64,000 nt of DNA from Burkholderia glumae LMG 2196 = ATCC 33617 (GTDB lineage: Bacteria > Pseudomonadota > Gammaproteobacteria > Burkholderiales > Burkholderiaceae). A model generated the notes under the pieces. It searched no databases, was not told the origin of the DNA, and worked only from the letters and a program-made list of their open reading frames with translations. Location of the stretch: assembly GCF_000960995.1 (NCBI RefSeq), contig NZ_CP009435.1:2728001-2792000 (forward strand), read 5' to 3'. Positions 27,118 to 35,737 of this stretch are shown here, one piece after another (position 1 is the stretch's first letter; each line of letters opens with the position of its first letter). The position numbers were made by a program, and so were the translations under genes.

Positions 27118-27226
27118 GCGTCGTGCACGGCGCGCGCGTATCGCTTAATCAATTGATCCGACTACTATTTTTCGGGAAAGACGGCGGGGCGGCGGTGCCG
27201 CGATGCGCGAGCCCGGGGCGCAAATA

Positions 27227-27255
27227 CTGCCATGCATGGCAGCGATGTGGCAGAA
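27227..27255. promoter_or_regulatory. Palindrome and repeats, candidate FisR upstream activator site
   Basis: CTGCCATGCATGGCAG (27227-27242) is a perfect 16-bp palindrome, and two further TGGCAG half-sites follow by 27260. It lies about 110 bases upstream of the candidate sigma54 promoter, the usual distance for an enhancer bound by a sigma54 activator. It is also just upstream of the regulator's own likely start, which would allow autoregulation. Confidence 0.5.
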
Positions 27256-27339
27256 TTGGCAGCGTGTCGCGCCGAGGCAAAATGCCTCCGAGCGCGGCGC
27301 GTTCCACCGCTGTTCCGTTTCGCGTACCGAGCCCGCCCG

Positions 27340-28851
27340 ATGCCGCTTTCCCCTCCCGCCGAGACGGCGCCTATGCCGCCGTCCGATGCTCCCGCCGCCG
27401 ATGCCGCCGATGCCGCCAATGCGGCCAGCGCTCCCGATGCGCCCGGCCGTGGCGGCGCCGCGCGCCGGCCGCACGGTGGGCGGCGCGCCATCCCGATCGT
27501 GCCCGCCGATCCGGACCGCGCGCCGCCGCGCGTCGAGGCGGCCGCCGCGCCCGGGCTCGGCGCGCTCGTGTCGTATCTGGAGCATGATCCGCAGCCGATG
27601 ATCGTGGTCGATCGCGACTATCGGATCCTCGCCGCGAACGGCGCCTATCAGCGCCAGTTCGGCGGCGCGGGCCGCGAGCATGTGGGCCGCCACTGCTACC
27701 GCGTCTCGCATCATTACGACGTGCCCTGCGACCAGGCCGGCGAGCATTGTCCGATGCGCGCCGCGCTCGAATCGGGCACGGCCTCGCGCGTGCTGCACAT
27801 CCATCACACGCCGCGCGGGCCGGAGCACGTGGACGTCGAGATGCGGCCCGTGTTCGATGCCGGCGGCGAGGTGATCGCCTACGTCGAGCGGCTGACCACC
27901 GTGCGCAGCGCCTCGGCGCGGCCGAGCGCGGGCGGGCTGGTGGGTAGCTCGGATGCGTTCAACGGCGCGCTGTCGGCGCTGCAGCGCGTGGCCCCGTCGA
28001 TGCTGCCGGTGCTGCTGCTCGGCGAATCGGGCACCGGCAAGGAGCTGTTCGCGCGGGCGCTGCACGAGGCCAGCGCGCGGGCGGGCGGGCCGTTCGTGGT
28101 GGTCGATTGCTCGGGGATCGCCGAGTCGCTGTTCGAGAGCGAGCTGTTCGGCTATGAGAAGGGCGCGTTCACTGGCGCCAACGCGCGCAAGCCGGGGCTC
28201 GTGGAGACGGCGCAGGGCGGCACGCTGTTCGTCGACGAGATCGGCGACGTGCCCGCCTCGATGCAGGTCAAGCTGCTGCGGCTGATCGAGTCGGGTACGT
28301 TTCGCCGCGTCGGCGGCGTGGAGGCGCTGCGCGCCGACTTCCGGCTCGTCGCGGCCACCCATCAGCCGCTCAGCGAGATGATCGGCGACGGCCGCTTCCG
28401 GCAGGATCTCTATTACCGGATCAGCGCGTTTCCGATCGAGCTGCCGCCGGTGCGCGAGCGGCCCGGCGACATCGGCCTGCTGGCCGAGTCGATCCTGCGC
28501 CGCATCGCCGACGCGCGGCCCGGCGCGCGTGCCCACGTGCTGCACGAGACGGCGCGCGCCTGCCTCGACGCCTATGCCTGGCCGGGCAACATCCGCGAAC
28601 TGCGCAACGTGCTCGAGCGCGCCTGCCTGTTCGCCGACGACGGCGTGATCCGCGTCGAGCACCTGCCCGATGCGTTGCGCGAACCGCCCGCCGACGCGGC
28701 CGCGCGCGGCGCGCCCGACGACGACACGCTGCGGCAGGTGGCGCGCACCTTTCGCGGCACCCGCAAGGCGCTGGCGGCGCGGCTCGGCATGAGCGAGCGC
28801 ACGCTGTATCGGCGCATGCGGGCGCTGGGGCTGGGCGGGAGCGGGGAGTGA
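27340..28851 (+). CDS. fisR: Sigma54-dependent regulator, FisR-like (sulfane-sulfur sensor)
   Basis: About 503 residues from the ATG at 27340. A disordered Pro/Ala/Arg N-terminus (1-70) precedes a PAS-like sensor domain (about 75-190). Three cysteines, C119, C130 and C137, lie in HCYRVSHHYDVPC and DQAGEHC. The AAA+ domain follows (Walker A GESGTGKE 228-235, sigma54-contact loop GAFTGA 275-280), then a Fis-type helix-turn-helix at the C-terminus. The cysteine spacing of 11 and 7 equals that reported for C53/C64/C71 of Cupriavidus FisR, which senses polysulfide and activates sqr/pdo. The start is uncertain; the frame opens at 27232. Confidence 0.87.
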   Translation: MPLSPPAETAPMPPSDAPAADAADAANAASAPDAPGRGGAARRPHGGRRAIPIVPADPDRAPPRVEAAAAPGLGALVSYLEHDPQPMIVVDRDYRILAANGAYQRQFGGAGREHVGRHCYRVSHHYDVPCDQAGEHCPMRAALESGTASRVLHIHHTPRGPEHVDVEMRPVFDAGGEVIAYVERLTTVRSASARPSAGGLVGSSDAFNGALSALQRVAPSMLPVLLLGESGTGKELFARALHEASARAGGPFVVVDCSGIAESLFESELFGYEKGAFTGANARKPGLVETAQGGTLFVDEIGDVPASMQVKLLRLIESGTFRRVGGVEALRADFRLVAATHQPLSEMIGDGRFRQDLYYRISAFPIELPPVRERPGDIGLLAESILRRIADARPGARAHVLHETARACLDAYAWPGNIRELRNVLERACLFADDGVIRVEHLPDALREPPADAAARGAPDDDTLRQVARTFRGTRKALAARLGMSERTLYRRMRALGLGGSGE

Positions 28852-28933
28852 GGGCGCGCGCCGGCGGCAAGCGATGCGGGGGCGCGGCACGCGACGCGAG
28901 CCAGGCAGGCGCGCGGTGCGCCGCGTCGGCGCC

Positions 28934-30487
28934 TCAGGGCTCGAGCACCCGCTTCGCTTCCTCCGGCGGCGTGCCCATCGCCTGGAACAGCCGCGCCGTA
29001 TCGGCGAGCCGCGCGCCGGTCGCGCGGATCGCGTCGAGCTGCGCGTTGCGATACTGCTGCTCGCTGGAGCGCGCGGCCGACGGCGGCAGCGCGCCGAGCC
29101 GCACGCGTGCGGCCGTGTCGTCCGAGACGCCGCGCGCGGCGTCGGCCGCGCGGCTCGACGCGTCGAGCGCCTGCGCGTCGTTGTCGAGCGCGGCCAGCGA
29201 ATCGGCCACGTTCTGGAACGCCGCCAGCACGGTCGCTTTGTACTGCTCGACGGCGGCCGCGTAGCTGGCCTGTGCGGCGCGCCGCTGCGCGAGCAGCGCA
29301 CCGCCGTGGAACAGCGGCTGGGTCAGCGAGGCGCCCACGCTCCAGATGCCGCCCGCGCCCGACAGCGCCGCAGGCCAGCTGAAGCCGGCCTGCCCGAGCG
29401 CGGCGGACAGCGAGATCTGCGGGAACAGCTGCGCGGTCGCCGCGCCGACGGCCGCCGCGGCCGCTTTCAGCGCCGCGTCGGCCGCGCGGATGTCGGGGCG
29501 CGTCTGCAGCAGCGTGGAGGGCACCGCCACCGGCACGTCCTCGGGTAGATGCAGCTCGGCCAGGGCGAGATCGTCGGGCGCCTGGTCCGGCGTGCGGCCG
29601 AGCAGCACCGCCAGCGCATGCCGTGCGCTGAGCCACTGCTGGCGCAGCGCGGGAAGCGTCGCGGCGAGCGAGGCGGCGCCCTGGCGCGCGCTCAGCAGAT
29701 CGGCATGCGATGCCGAGCCGAGCCGGTTGCGGCGCTCGGTGTCGTCGGCCTGCTCGTTGGCGAGCGCGACGAGCCGTTCGGTGGTGCGCAGCTGCTCGGC
29801 GAGCGTCGCCGAGGTGATCACTGCGGTAACGATGTTGGCGGCGAGCGCGCGCCGCGTCGAATCGAGCTGGAACGCCGTCACGTCCACGCGCTGGCGCAGT
29901 TCGCGGTTCGCGAAGCGCGCGGCGCCGAACAGGTCGAGCGTGTAGCTGGCCTGAAGCTGGCCGACGAACGCATTGTAGAGCACGGTCTGCGGGCCGAAGC
30001 CCGGCATCCCTAGGCCGCGCTGGCGCGTGGCCTGGCCGCCGGCGTCGACGGTCGGCAGCAGCGAGCTGCCGATCTGCGCGCGCAACTGCTCGCGCGCGGC
30101 GGCCAGCGAATGCTCGGCGGCAGCCAGCGTCGGGCTGGCACGCAAGCCCTCCTCGACCAGCGCGTCGAGCCGCCCGGAGCGATAACGCTTCCACCATTCT
30201 GGCAGCGGCTGCGCACCGACCTCGAAATGCTGCGCGACGCCCTGCGCGGCAACGGTGCGCTCGGGCAGCGGCGCGGCGCCGTATTGCACCGGCGACGGCA
30301 TCTCGGGCGCGGCGCCCGAGGGGCCGAACAGCGAGCAGCCGGCGAGTGCCGCGAGCGCGGCCGCGGCGCACAGCCGCCGCAGCGGCGGCAGAGGCCGCAG
30401 TGCCGGCGCCGGGCGCGGCCGGCGGGACGGCCGCGGCGCGACGCGTGACGGACGCTGCGAGGTGAAACGGGACGGGAAGCGTGGCAT
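28934..30487 (-). CDS. RND efflux outer membrane factor (NodT/OprM type)
   Basis: 517-residue outer membrane channel lipoprotein. The N-terminus has a basic stretch and then a lipobox (LAALAGCSLFG) with the lipidated cysteine near residue 51. Two OEP repeats follow, with typical ends such as YTLDLFGAARFANRE, RPDIRAADAALKAA and LTQPLFHGG. It provides the TolC-like duct for the upstream RND pump. It starts 2 bases after the pump gene ends. The very long open frame running upstream through the pump gene is an antiframe and not coding. Confidence 0.92.
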   Translation of the reverse strand: MPRFPSRFTSQRPSRVAPRPSRRPRPAPALRPLPPLRRLCAAAALAALAGCSLFGPSGAAPEMPSPVQYGAAPLPERTVAAQGVAQHFEVGAQPLPEWWKRYRSGRLDALVEEGLRASPTLAAAEHSLAAAREQLRAQIGSSLLPTVDAGGQATRQRGLGMPGFGPQTVLYNAFVGQLQASYTLDLFGAARFANRELRQRVDVTAFQLDSTRRALAANIVTAVITSATLAEQLRTTERLVALANEQADDTERRNRLGSASHADLLSARQGAASLAATLPALRQQWLSARHALAVLLGRTPDQAPDDLALAELHLPEDVPVAVPSTLLQTRPDIRAADAALKAAAAAVGAATAQLFPQISLSAALGQAGFSWPAALSGAGGIWSVGASLTQPLFHGGALLAQRRAAQASYAAAVEQYKATVLAAFQNVADSLAALDNDAQALDASSRAADAARGVSDDTAARVRLGALPPSAARSSEQQYRNAQLDAIRATGARLADTARLFQAMGTPPEEAKRVLEP

Positions 30488-30489
30488 CG

Positions 30490-33400
30490 TCAGGCTCCGT
30501 GGGACGTGGCGGGCGGCGGCGTGCGGTCCGCCTCGGCGCGCTCGGTGGGCTTGACGCGGAACCAGGTGGCGTAGAGCGCCGGCAGGTAGAACAGCGTCAG
30601 CACCGTCGCGCTCGTGATGCCGCCCATCAGCGCGGTCGCCATCGGCCCGAAGAAGTTGGAACGCAGCAGCGGGATCAGCGCGAGCACGGCGGCCGCGGCG
30701 GTCAGCGTGATCGGCCGGAAGCGCCGCACGGTGGCGCCGACGATCGCGTCGAAGCGCGCCTGGCCCACGGCGATGTCCTGCTCGATCTGGTCGACCAGGA
30801 TCACCGAGTTGCGCATGATGATGCCGAACATGGCGATCACGCCGAGCATCGCGACGAAACCGAACGGCTGGCCGAACAGCAGCAGCGTGGCGGCCACGCC
30901 GATCAGGCCGAGCGGCGCGGTCAGCACCACCATCAGCACGCGCGAGAAGCTCTGCAGCTGGATCATCAGCAGCGTGAGCACGGCGATCAGCAGCAGCGGC
31001 ATCTGCGCGTTGATCGAGGCCTGCGCCTTGCCGCTTTCCTCCACCGGGCCGCCGATCTCGATCCGGTAGCCCACCGGAAGTTGCGCGCGCAACGTATTGA
31101 GCTGCTTGTCGATCGCCCGCGTGACGTCGATGCCCTGGGCGCCGGCGCGCACGTCGGCCTGCACCGTGATGGTGGGCTGGCGGTCGCGCTCCCAGATCAC
31201 GCCGTATTCGAGCGTGTCGCGCAAGCGCCCGAGCGAGCCGAGCGGCACCGGGCCGTTCGGCGTCGGCATGGCCAGCGCGGCGAGCTTCGACGGATCGACG
31301 CGCTCGGCCTTCGGCGCGCGCAGGTCCACGGCGATCAGCTTGTCGCGTTCCCGGTACTGCGTGACGGTGGTGCCCGTCAGCGTCATGGCGAGGAAGCTCG
31401 ACACGTCCTGCGAGGTCACGTTCAGGTCGCGCGCCTTCTGCTGGTCGAGCTCGAAGCGCACCGAGCGCTCGGCCGGCTCGTCCCAGTCGAACTGCACGTT
31501 CAGGCTGCGCCGGTCCTGGCGCACCGCGGCCGCCACCCGGTCGGCGATCGAGCGCACCGTGGCGATGCTGTCGCCGCTCACGCGGAACTGCACCGGATAG
31601 CCCACGGGCGGCCCGTTCTCGAGCCGCGACAGGCGCCAGCGGATCGCCGGGAACTGCTCGCGCAGGGTCGGGGCGAGCCAGCTCGCGAGCTGCTCGCGAT
31701 CCTTCACCGATTTCGCGGTCACCACCAGCTGCGCGAAGTTCGGCTGCGGCAGCTGCTGGTCGAGCGGCAGGTAGAAGCGCGGCGCGCCGGTGCCGACGAA
31801 GCTCACCGAGTGGTCGATCTCCGGACGCTTGGCGAGCACCTGCTCGAGGCGCCTGGTCTGCTCGAGCGTGGCCGGGTACGAGGCGCCCTCGGGCAGCCGC
31901 AGGTCCACCAGCAGCTCGGGGCGATCCGAACTCGGAAAGAACTGCTGCGGGATCAGCGAGAAGCCGCCCAGCGCCACCACGAACAGCACCACCGTGATCG
32001 CCAGCACCACGAAGCGGCGCTCGATGCACCAGCCGATCCAGCCGCGCAGCCGCGTGTAGAAGCGCGTGTCGTAGATGTCGTGCTCGTCGTGATGGTCCGA
32101 TTCGTGCGGCGCGGCGGCCGCGCTCGTGCCGGCCGTCGCGTCGCGCTTGCGTTCGGGCAGCAGGTGATAGCCGAGCAGCGGAATCAGCACCACCGCGGCG
32201 AACCACGAGGCGATCAGCGCGATCGCCGACACCTCGAAGATCGAGCGCGTGTATTCGCCGGTGGACGATTGAGCGAGCGCGATCGGCAGGAACCCGGAGA
32301 CGGTCACGAGCGTGCCGGTCAGCATCGGAAACGCGGTGCTGGTATAGGCGAACGCGGCGGCGCGCGTGCGGTCGTAGCCCTGCGCCAGCTTCACCGCCAT
32401 CATCTCGACGGCGATGATCGCATCGTCCACCAGCAGCCCGAGCGCGAGCACCAGGGTACCGAGCGAGACCTTGTGCAGGCCGATGCCGAACAGGTTCATG
32501 AACAGGGCGGTGATGGCGAGCACGATCGGAATCGAGATCACCACCACCATGCCGGTGCGCAGCCCTAGCGAGACCAGGCTGACGATCAGCACGATCGCCA
32601 CCGCCTCGGCCACGGCCTCGAGGAAGTCGTCCACCGAATGCGAGACGGCAAGCGGCATGCTCGACACCTCGGTCAGCGTGAGGCCGGCCGGCAGTTGCGT
32701 GCGCAACTGCCGGGTGGTGGCCTCGAGCGCCTTGCCGAGCCGGATCACGTCGCCGCCGGGCTGCATCGTCACGCCGATGCCGAGCACCGGCCGGCCGTTG
32801 GCGCGCATCTGCGAGACGGGCGGATCGTCGTAGCCGCGCCTGATGCTGGCCAGGTCGCCGAGCCGGAAGGTGCGGCCGTTGATGCGCACCATCATGTCGG
32901 CGAGCGCCTCGACCGAGGTGAACTGGCCGCTCGGGCGGATATAGACGCGGTCGTGGGTGGCCGTCAGCGTGCCGGAGGACGTGACCGCGTTCTGCGCGTT
33001 GATCGCCTGGCCGAGCTGGCTCGGCGAGATGCCGAGCCGCGTGAGCCGCGCGTTGTCGATCTCGACGAAGATCCGCTGGTCCGGGTCGCCGAAATAGTCG
33101 ACCTTGCCGACGCCGGGCACGCGCAGCAGCACCGCGCGCAGCTGGTCGGCATAGTCGTGCAGCTGCGCGGCCGAGAAGCCGTCGCCGTCGAGCGTCCAGA
33201 TGTTGGTGTAGACGTCGCCGAATTCGTCGTTGAAGAACGGCCCCTGCACGCCCTGCGGCAGCGTGGCGCCGATATCGCCGACCTTCTTGCGGATCTGATA
33301 CCAGGTCTCGGGCACGTCCTTGACGGGCGCCGAATCCTTCATCGTGAAGAAGATCATCGACTCGCCGGGCCGCGAGTAGCTGCGCAGGAAGTCGATGGCC

Positions 33401-33648
33401 GGCGTTTCCTGCAGCTTGCGGCCGATCCGGTCGGTCACCTGCTCCTGCACCTGCCGCGCGGTCGCGCCGGGCCAGAAGGTGCGGATCACCATCACGCGGA
33501 ACGTGAACGGCGGATCTTCCGACTGGGCGAGGCGCGTATAGGCGAACAGGCCCGCCAGCGTGGCCAGCGCGATCAGGTAGACCACCAGCGCCTGGTGGCG
33601 CAGCGCCCAGGCGGACAGGTTGAAGCGGCCTTCGTCGCGAGCGCTCAT
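30490..33648 (-). CDS. RND efflux transporter, inner membrane pump
   Basis: 1052-residue proton-driven RND pump with 12 predicted membrane helices and two large periplasmic loops. The first helix (ALVVYLIALATLAGLFAY) is followed by SEDPPFTFRVMVIRTFWPGATARQV, which places it in the AcrB/MexK-like branch. The LALGLLVDDAIIAVE segment carries the proton-relay aspartates. Its start lies in the adaptor stop codon (ATGA). Substrates cannot be read from sequence. Confidence 0.94.
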   Translation of the reverse strand: MSARDEGRFNLSAWALRHQALVVYLIALATLAGLFAYTRLAQSEDPPFTFRVMVIRTFWPGATARQVQEQVTDRIGRKLQETPAIDFLRSYSRPGESMIFFTMKDSAPVKDVPETWYQIRKKVGDIGATLPQGVQGPFFNDEFGDVYTNIWTLDGDGFSAAQLHDYADQLRAVLLRVPGVGKVDYFGDPDQRIFVEIDNARLTRLGISPSQLGQAINAQNAVTSSGTLTATHDRVYIRPSGQFTSVEALADMMVRINGRTFRLGDLASIRRGYDDPPVSQMRANGRPVLGIGVTMQPGGDVIRLGKALEATTRQLRTQLPAGLTLTEVSSMPLAVSHSVDDFLEAVAEAVAIVLIVSLVSLGLRTGMVVVISIPIVLAITALFMNLFGIGLHKVSLGTLVLALGLLVDDAIIAVEMMAVKLAQGYDRTRAAAFAYTSTAFPMLTGTLVTVSGFLPIALAQSSTGEYTRSIFEVSAIALIASWFAAVVLIPLLGYHLLPERKRDATAGTSAAAAPHESDHHDEHDIYDTRFYTRLRGWIGWCIERRFVVLAITVVLFVVALGGFSLIPQQFFPSSDRPELLVDLRLPEGASYPATLEQTRRLEQVLAKRPEIDHSVSFVGTGAPRFYLPLDQQLPQPNFAQLVVTAKSVKDREQLASWLAPTLREQFPAIRWRLSRLENGPPVGYPVQFRVSGDSIATVRSIADRVAAAVRQDRRSLNVQFDWDEPAERSVRFELDQQKARDLNVTSQDVSSFLAMTLTGTTVTQYRERDKLIAVDLRAPKAERVDPSKLAALAMPTPNGPVPLGSLGRLRDTLEYGVIWERDRQPTITVQADVRAGAQGIDVTRAIDKQLNTLRAQLPVGYRIEIGGPVEESGKAQASINAQMPLLLIAVLTLLMIQLQSFSRVLMVVLTAPLGLIGVAATLLLFGQPFGFVAMLGVIAMFGIIMRNSVILVDQIEQDIAVGQARFDAIVGATVRRFRPITLTAAAAVLALIPLLRSNFFGPMATALMGGITSATVLTLFYLPALYATWFRVKPTERAEADRTPPPATSHGA

Positions 33649-34748
33649 GAGGCGGTGTCCTCCGCATGCAGCGGCGCGACCGCGCGGACCTTCTCCCCGG
33701 CGCTGACGGTATGCACGCCCTGCTGCACGACGCGTTCGCCGGCCCGCAGGCCCTGCGAAACGGTGACGCTGCTCTCGCCGTAGCGCACCACCGTGACGCG
33801 GCGCAGTTCGAGCGTGTCGTCCGGGCGGACCACCCAGACGGCCGGTGCCGCGCCGTCGTGGAACAGCGCGGTGGACGGCAGCGTGTAGCGCGCGCCGTCG
33901 GCGGCAGCGCCCGCGAGCGCGACGTCGGCGGTCATGCCGAGCCGCACGGCCGGATCGGGATGGCTGAGCGTGAGCCGCACGCGGTAGGTCCGGCTCTGCG
34001 GATCGGCGGCCGGCGCGATCTCGCGCACGCGCGCCTCGAAGCGGCGCTGCGGCAGCGCCGGCAGCGTGACGGTGGCCGCGTGGCCCGGCTGCAGCAGCGC
34101 GAGCGTGGCCTCGGGCACGTCGGTGACGATGTCGACGTCGCCCGACCAGGCGAGCTGGTAGACGGCCTGGCCGGCGGCCACGTTCTGACCGGTGTCGGCC
34201 TGCTCGGCCGTGATGTAGCCGGCGTGATCGGCCACCAGCGTGGTGTACTGCAGCTGGTTTCTGGCCAGCGCGAGCTGCTGGGCGGCCTGGTCGCGCTGGG
34301 CGCGCGCCGAGGCGTAGGCGTTCTCGGTCTGTTCGAGCTGCGCCGGCGCGATCAGGTTCTCGCGGGCCTGCGCGCGATCGCGGTCCAGCTGCTGCTGCGC
34401 ATAGCTGAACGCATGCGCGGCCGCGTCGTATTGGGCCTGCGCGCTCGCCGCGTTCTTCTCGGCGTCCGAGGGATCGAGCCGGGCCACGGCTTGGCCCTTT
34501 TTCACCGTATCGCCGAGCCGCACGCTGCGCTCGACGATCTTGCCGGCGATCCGGAACGACAGCGGGGTGGCGTAGCGCGGCTCGACGTCGCCGGGCAGGG
34601 TGGTCGCGACGGTCGCGCCGTCGGCGGCCACCGGGGTGGCCACCACCGGGCGCGGCGCGGGAGGCGCGCCGTCGCCTCCGGGATGGCAGGCGGCGACGAG
34701 GAGCGCGGCGCCGACGACGAGGACTGCACGGGAACCGGAACCAATCAC
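33645..34748 (-). CDS. RND efflux periplasmic adaptor (membrane fusion protein)
   Basis: 367-residue lipoprotein. The signal sequence VLVVGAALLVAAC has a lipobox ending at cysteine. Barrel-sandwich/biotinyl-lipoyl halves (GKIVERSVRLGDTVKKGQAVARLD and later QLQYTTLVADHAGYITAEQADTGQNV) flank a long coiled-coil hairpin rich in Ala/Gln. A beta-barrel domain follows. A GTG start at 34748 is chosen because it begins the signal peptide and is preceded by GTGAGG. The longer open frame upstream crosses the promoter region. First gene of the efflux operon. Confidence 0.9.
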   Translation of the reverse strand: MIGSGSRAVLVVGAALLVAACHPGGDGAPPAPRPVVATPVAADGATVATTLPGDVEPRYATPLSFRIAGKIVERSVRLGDTVKKGQAVARLDPSDAEKNAASAQAQYDAAAHAFSYAQQQLDRDRAQARENLIAPAQLEQTENAYASARAQRDQAAQQLALARNQLQYTTLVADHAGYITAEQADTGQNVAAGQAVYQLAWSGDVDIVTDVPEATLALLQPGHAATVTLPALPQRRFEARVREIAPAADPQSRTYRVRLTLSHPDPAVRLGMTADVALAGAAADGARYTLPSTALFHDGAAPAVWVVRPDDTLELRRVTVVRYGESSVTVSQGLRAGERVVQQGVHTVSAGEKVRAVAPLHAEDTAS

Positions 34749-34915
34749 GGCAACCTCACGGGAAAAGGCCGAGGAAATCCGGCAGGCACGCTGCGCCTGG
34801 CCGGGCGCCGCCGGGGCCGCCCGCCCGGGAGGGCGGCGGTGCAGACGGCAACGATTACGCTGCTTGCGATGGAGCTTACACGTTCGACTTTCGCTCGAAA
34901 CGGTGGTGGATTCTA

Positions 34916-34929
34916 ATACGCTGTTGTAT
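34916..34929. promoter_or_regulatory. Short dyad in the efflux/TetR intergenic region
   Basis: ATAC-GCTGTT-GTAT is a small inverted repeat in the 230-bp divergent region, 50 bases upstream of the tetR start. It could be part of a TetR operator controlling both directions, but the arms are only 4 bases. Confidence 0.3.
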
Positions 34930-34978
34930 CTGAATGCAAAGATGAATCGCAAATCGAAAGGTGCTAGACTGCGCGCCT

Positions 34979-35599
34979 ATGAAACCGAAGCGCCTGACCC
35001 GCGAGCAGAGCAAAGACCAGACGCGCGAGCGCCTGCTCAATTCCGCGCACGCGATATTCACGAAGAAGGGGTACGTGGCCGCGAGCGTCGAGGACATCGC
35101 GGCGGCGGCCGGCTACACGCGCGGCGCGTTCTATTCGAATTTCGGCGGCAAGGCCGAACTGCTGTTCGAGCTGTTGCGGCGCGATCACGAGACGGTGCGC
35201 TCGGCGCTGTACCAGATCTTCGAGGCCGGCGGCACGCGCGAGCGCATGGAGGCGAGCGCGCTGGCGTTCTACAGCGGCTTCCTGCGCAAGAGCCCGGCAT
35301 TCCTGCTGTGGTGCGAGGCGCGGCTGCAGGCGGCGCGCGACGCGAAGTTCCGCACCCGCTACATCGCGTTCATGCGCGAGAAGATCGAGGACATGACCCA
35401 TACCATCGAGATGTTCGTCGAGCAGTCGGGCACGCCGCTGCTGCTGCCCGCCGAGGTGCTCGCGATCGGCCTGATGGGCCTGTGCGACGGCGTGCAGTCG
35501 TTCCACGTAGCCGACCCGCAGCACGTGTCGCTCGACCTGATCGAGGCGACCCTGGCCGGCTTCTTCGCGCGCGTCGTGCTGGGCCGCGCGCCCGACTGA
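34979..35599 (+). CDS. TetR-family transcriptional regulator
   Basis: 206 residues. The N-terminal TetR DNA-binding domain is clear (TRERLLNSAHAIFTKKGY, then SVEDIAAAAGYTRGAFYSNF and GGKAELLFELL). The C-terminal ligand-binding part is variable, as expected. The ATG at 34979 is preferred over a GTG at 34961. It diverges from the three-gene RND efflux operon and is very probably its local repressor. Confidence 0.92.
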   Translation: MKPKRLTREQSKDQTRERLLNSAHAIFTKKGYVAASVEDIAAAAGYTRGAFYSNFGGKAELLFELLRRDHETVRSALYQIFEAGGTRERMEASALAFYSGFLRKSPAFLLWCEARLQAARDAKFRTRYIAFMREKIEDMTHTIEMFVEQSGTPLLLPAEVLAIGLMGLCDGVQSFHVADPQHVSLDLIEATLAGFFARVVLGRAPD

Positions 35600-35737
35600 C
35601 GAGCGCCGGCCGCGGCCGGAACGCCTCGCGCGCAGCCCCCGCCGCGTCCTTGCGGCTGTTGCTGGTCGTTTCTTCGCGGCTTCCTTGCTGCTTCCTGGGC
35701 GTGCGCGCCTGTTGCCCCGCGGCCTGCCCGCGCCGTC

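Noticed and set aside
27222..27240. TGGCAG-N3-TTGCG on the minus strand as a sigma54 promoter
   Set aside because: The spacing between the GG and GC elements is 2 bases too short for sigma54.
27232..27339. ATG at 27232 as start of the FisR-like gene
   Set aside because: It lies inside the palindrome and would add 36 residues unlike the rest of the family; 27340 or 27373 is more plausible.
28934..33667. A 1577-codon minus-strand frame across the whole efflux region
   Set aside because: Only its 3' third is the real outer membrane factor; the rest is a shadow frame of the RND pump gene with Arg/Ala/Gly-rich nonsense.
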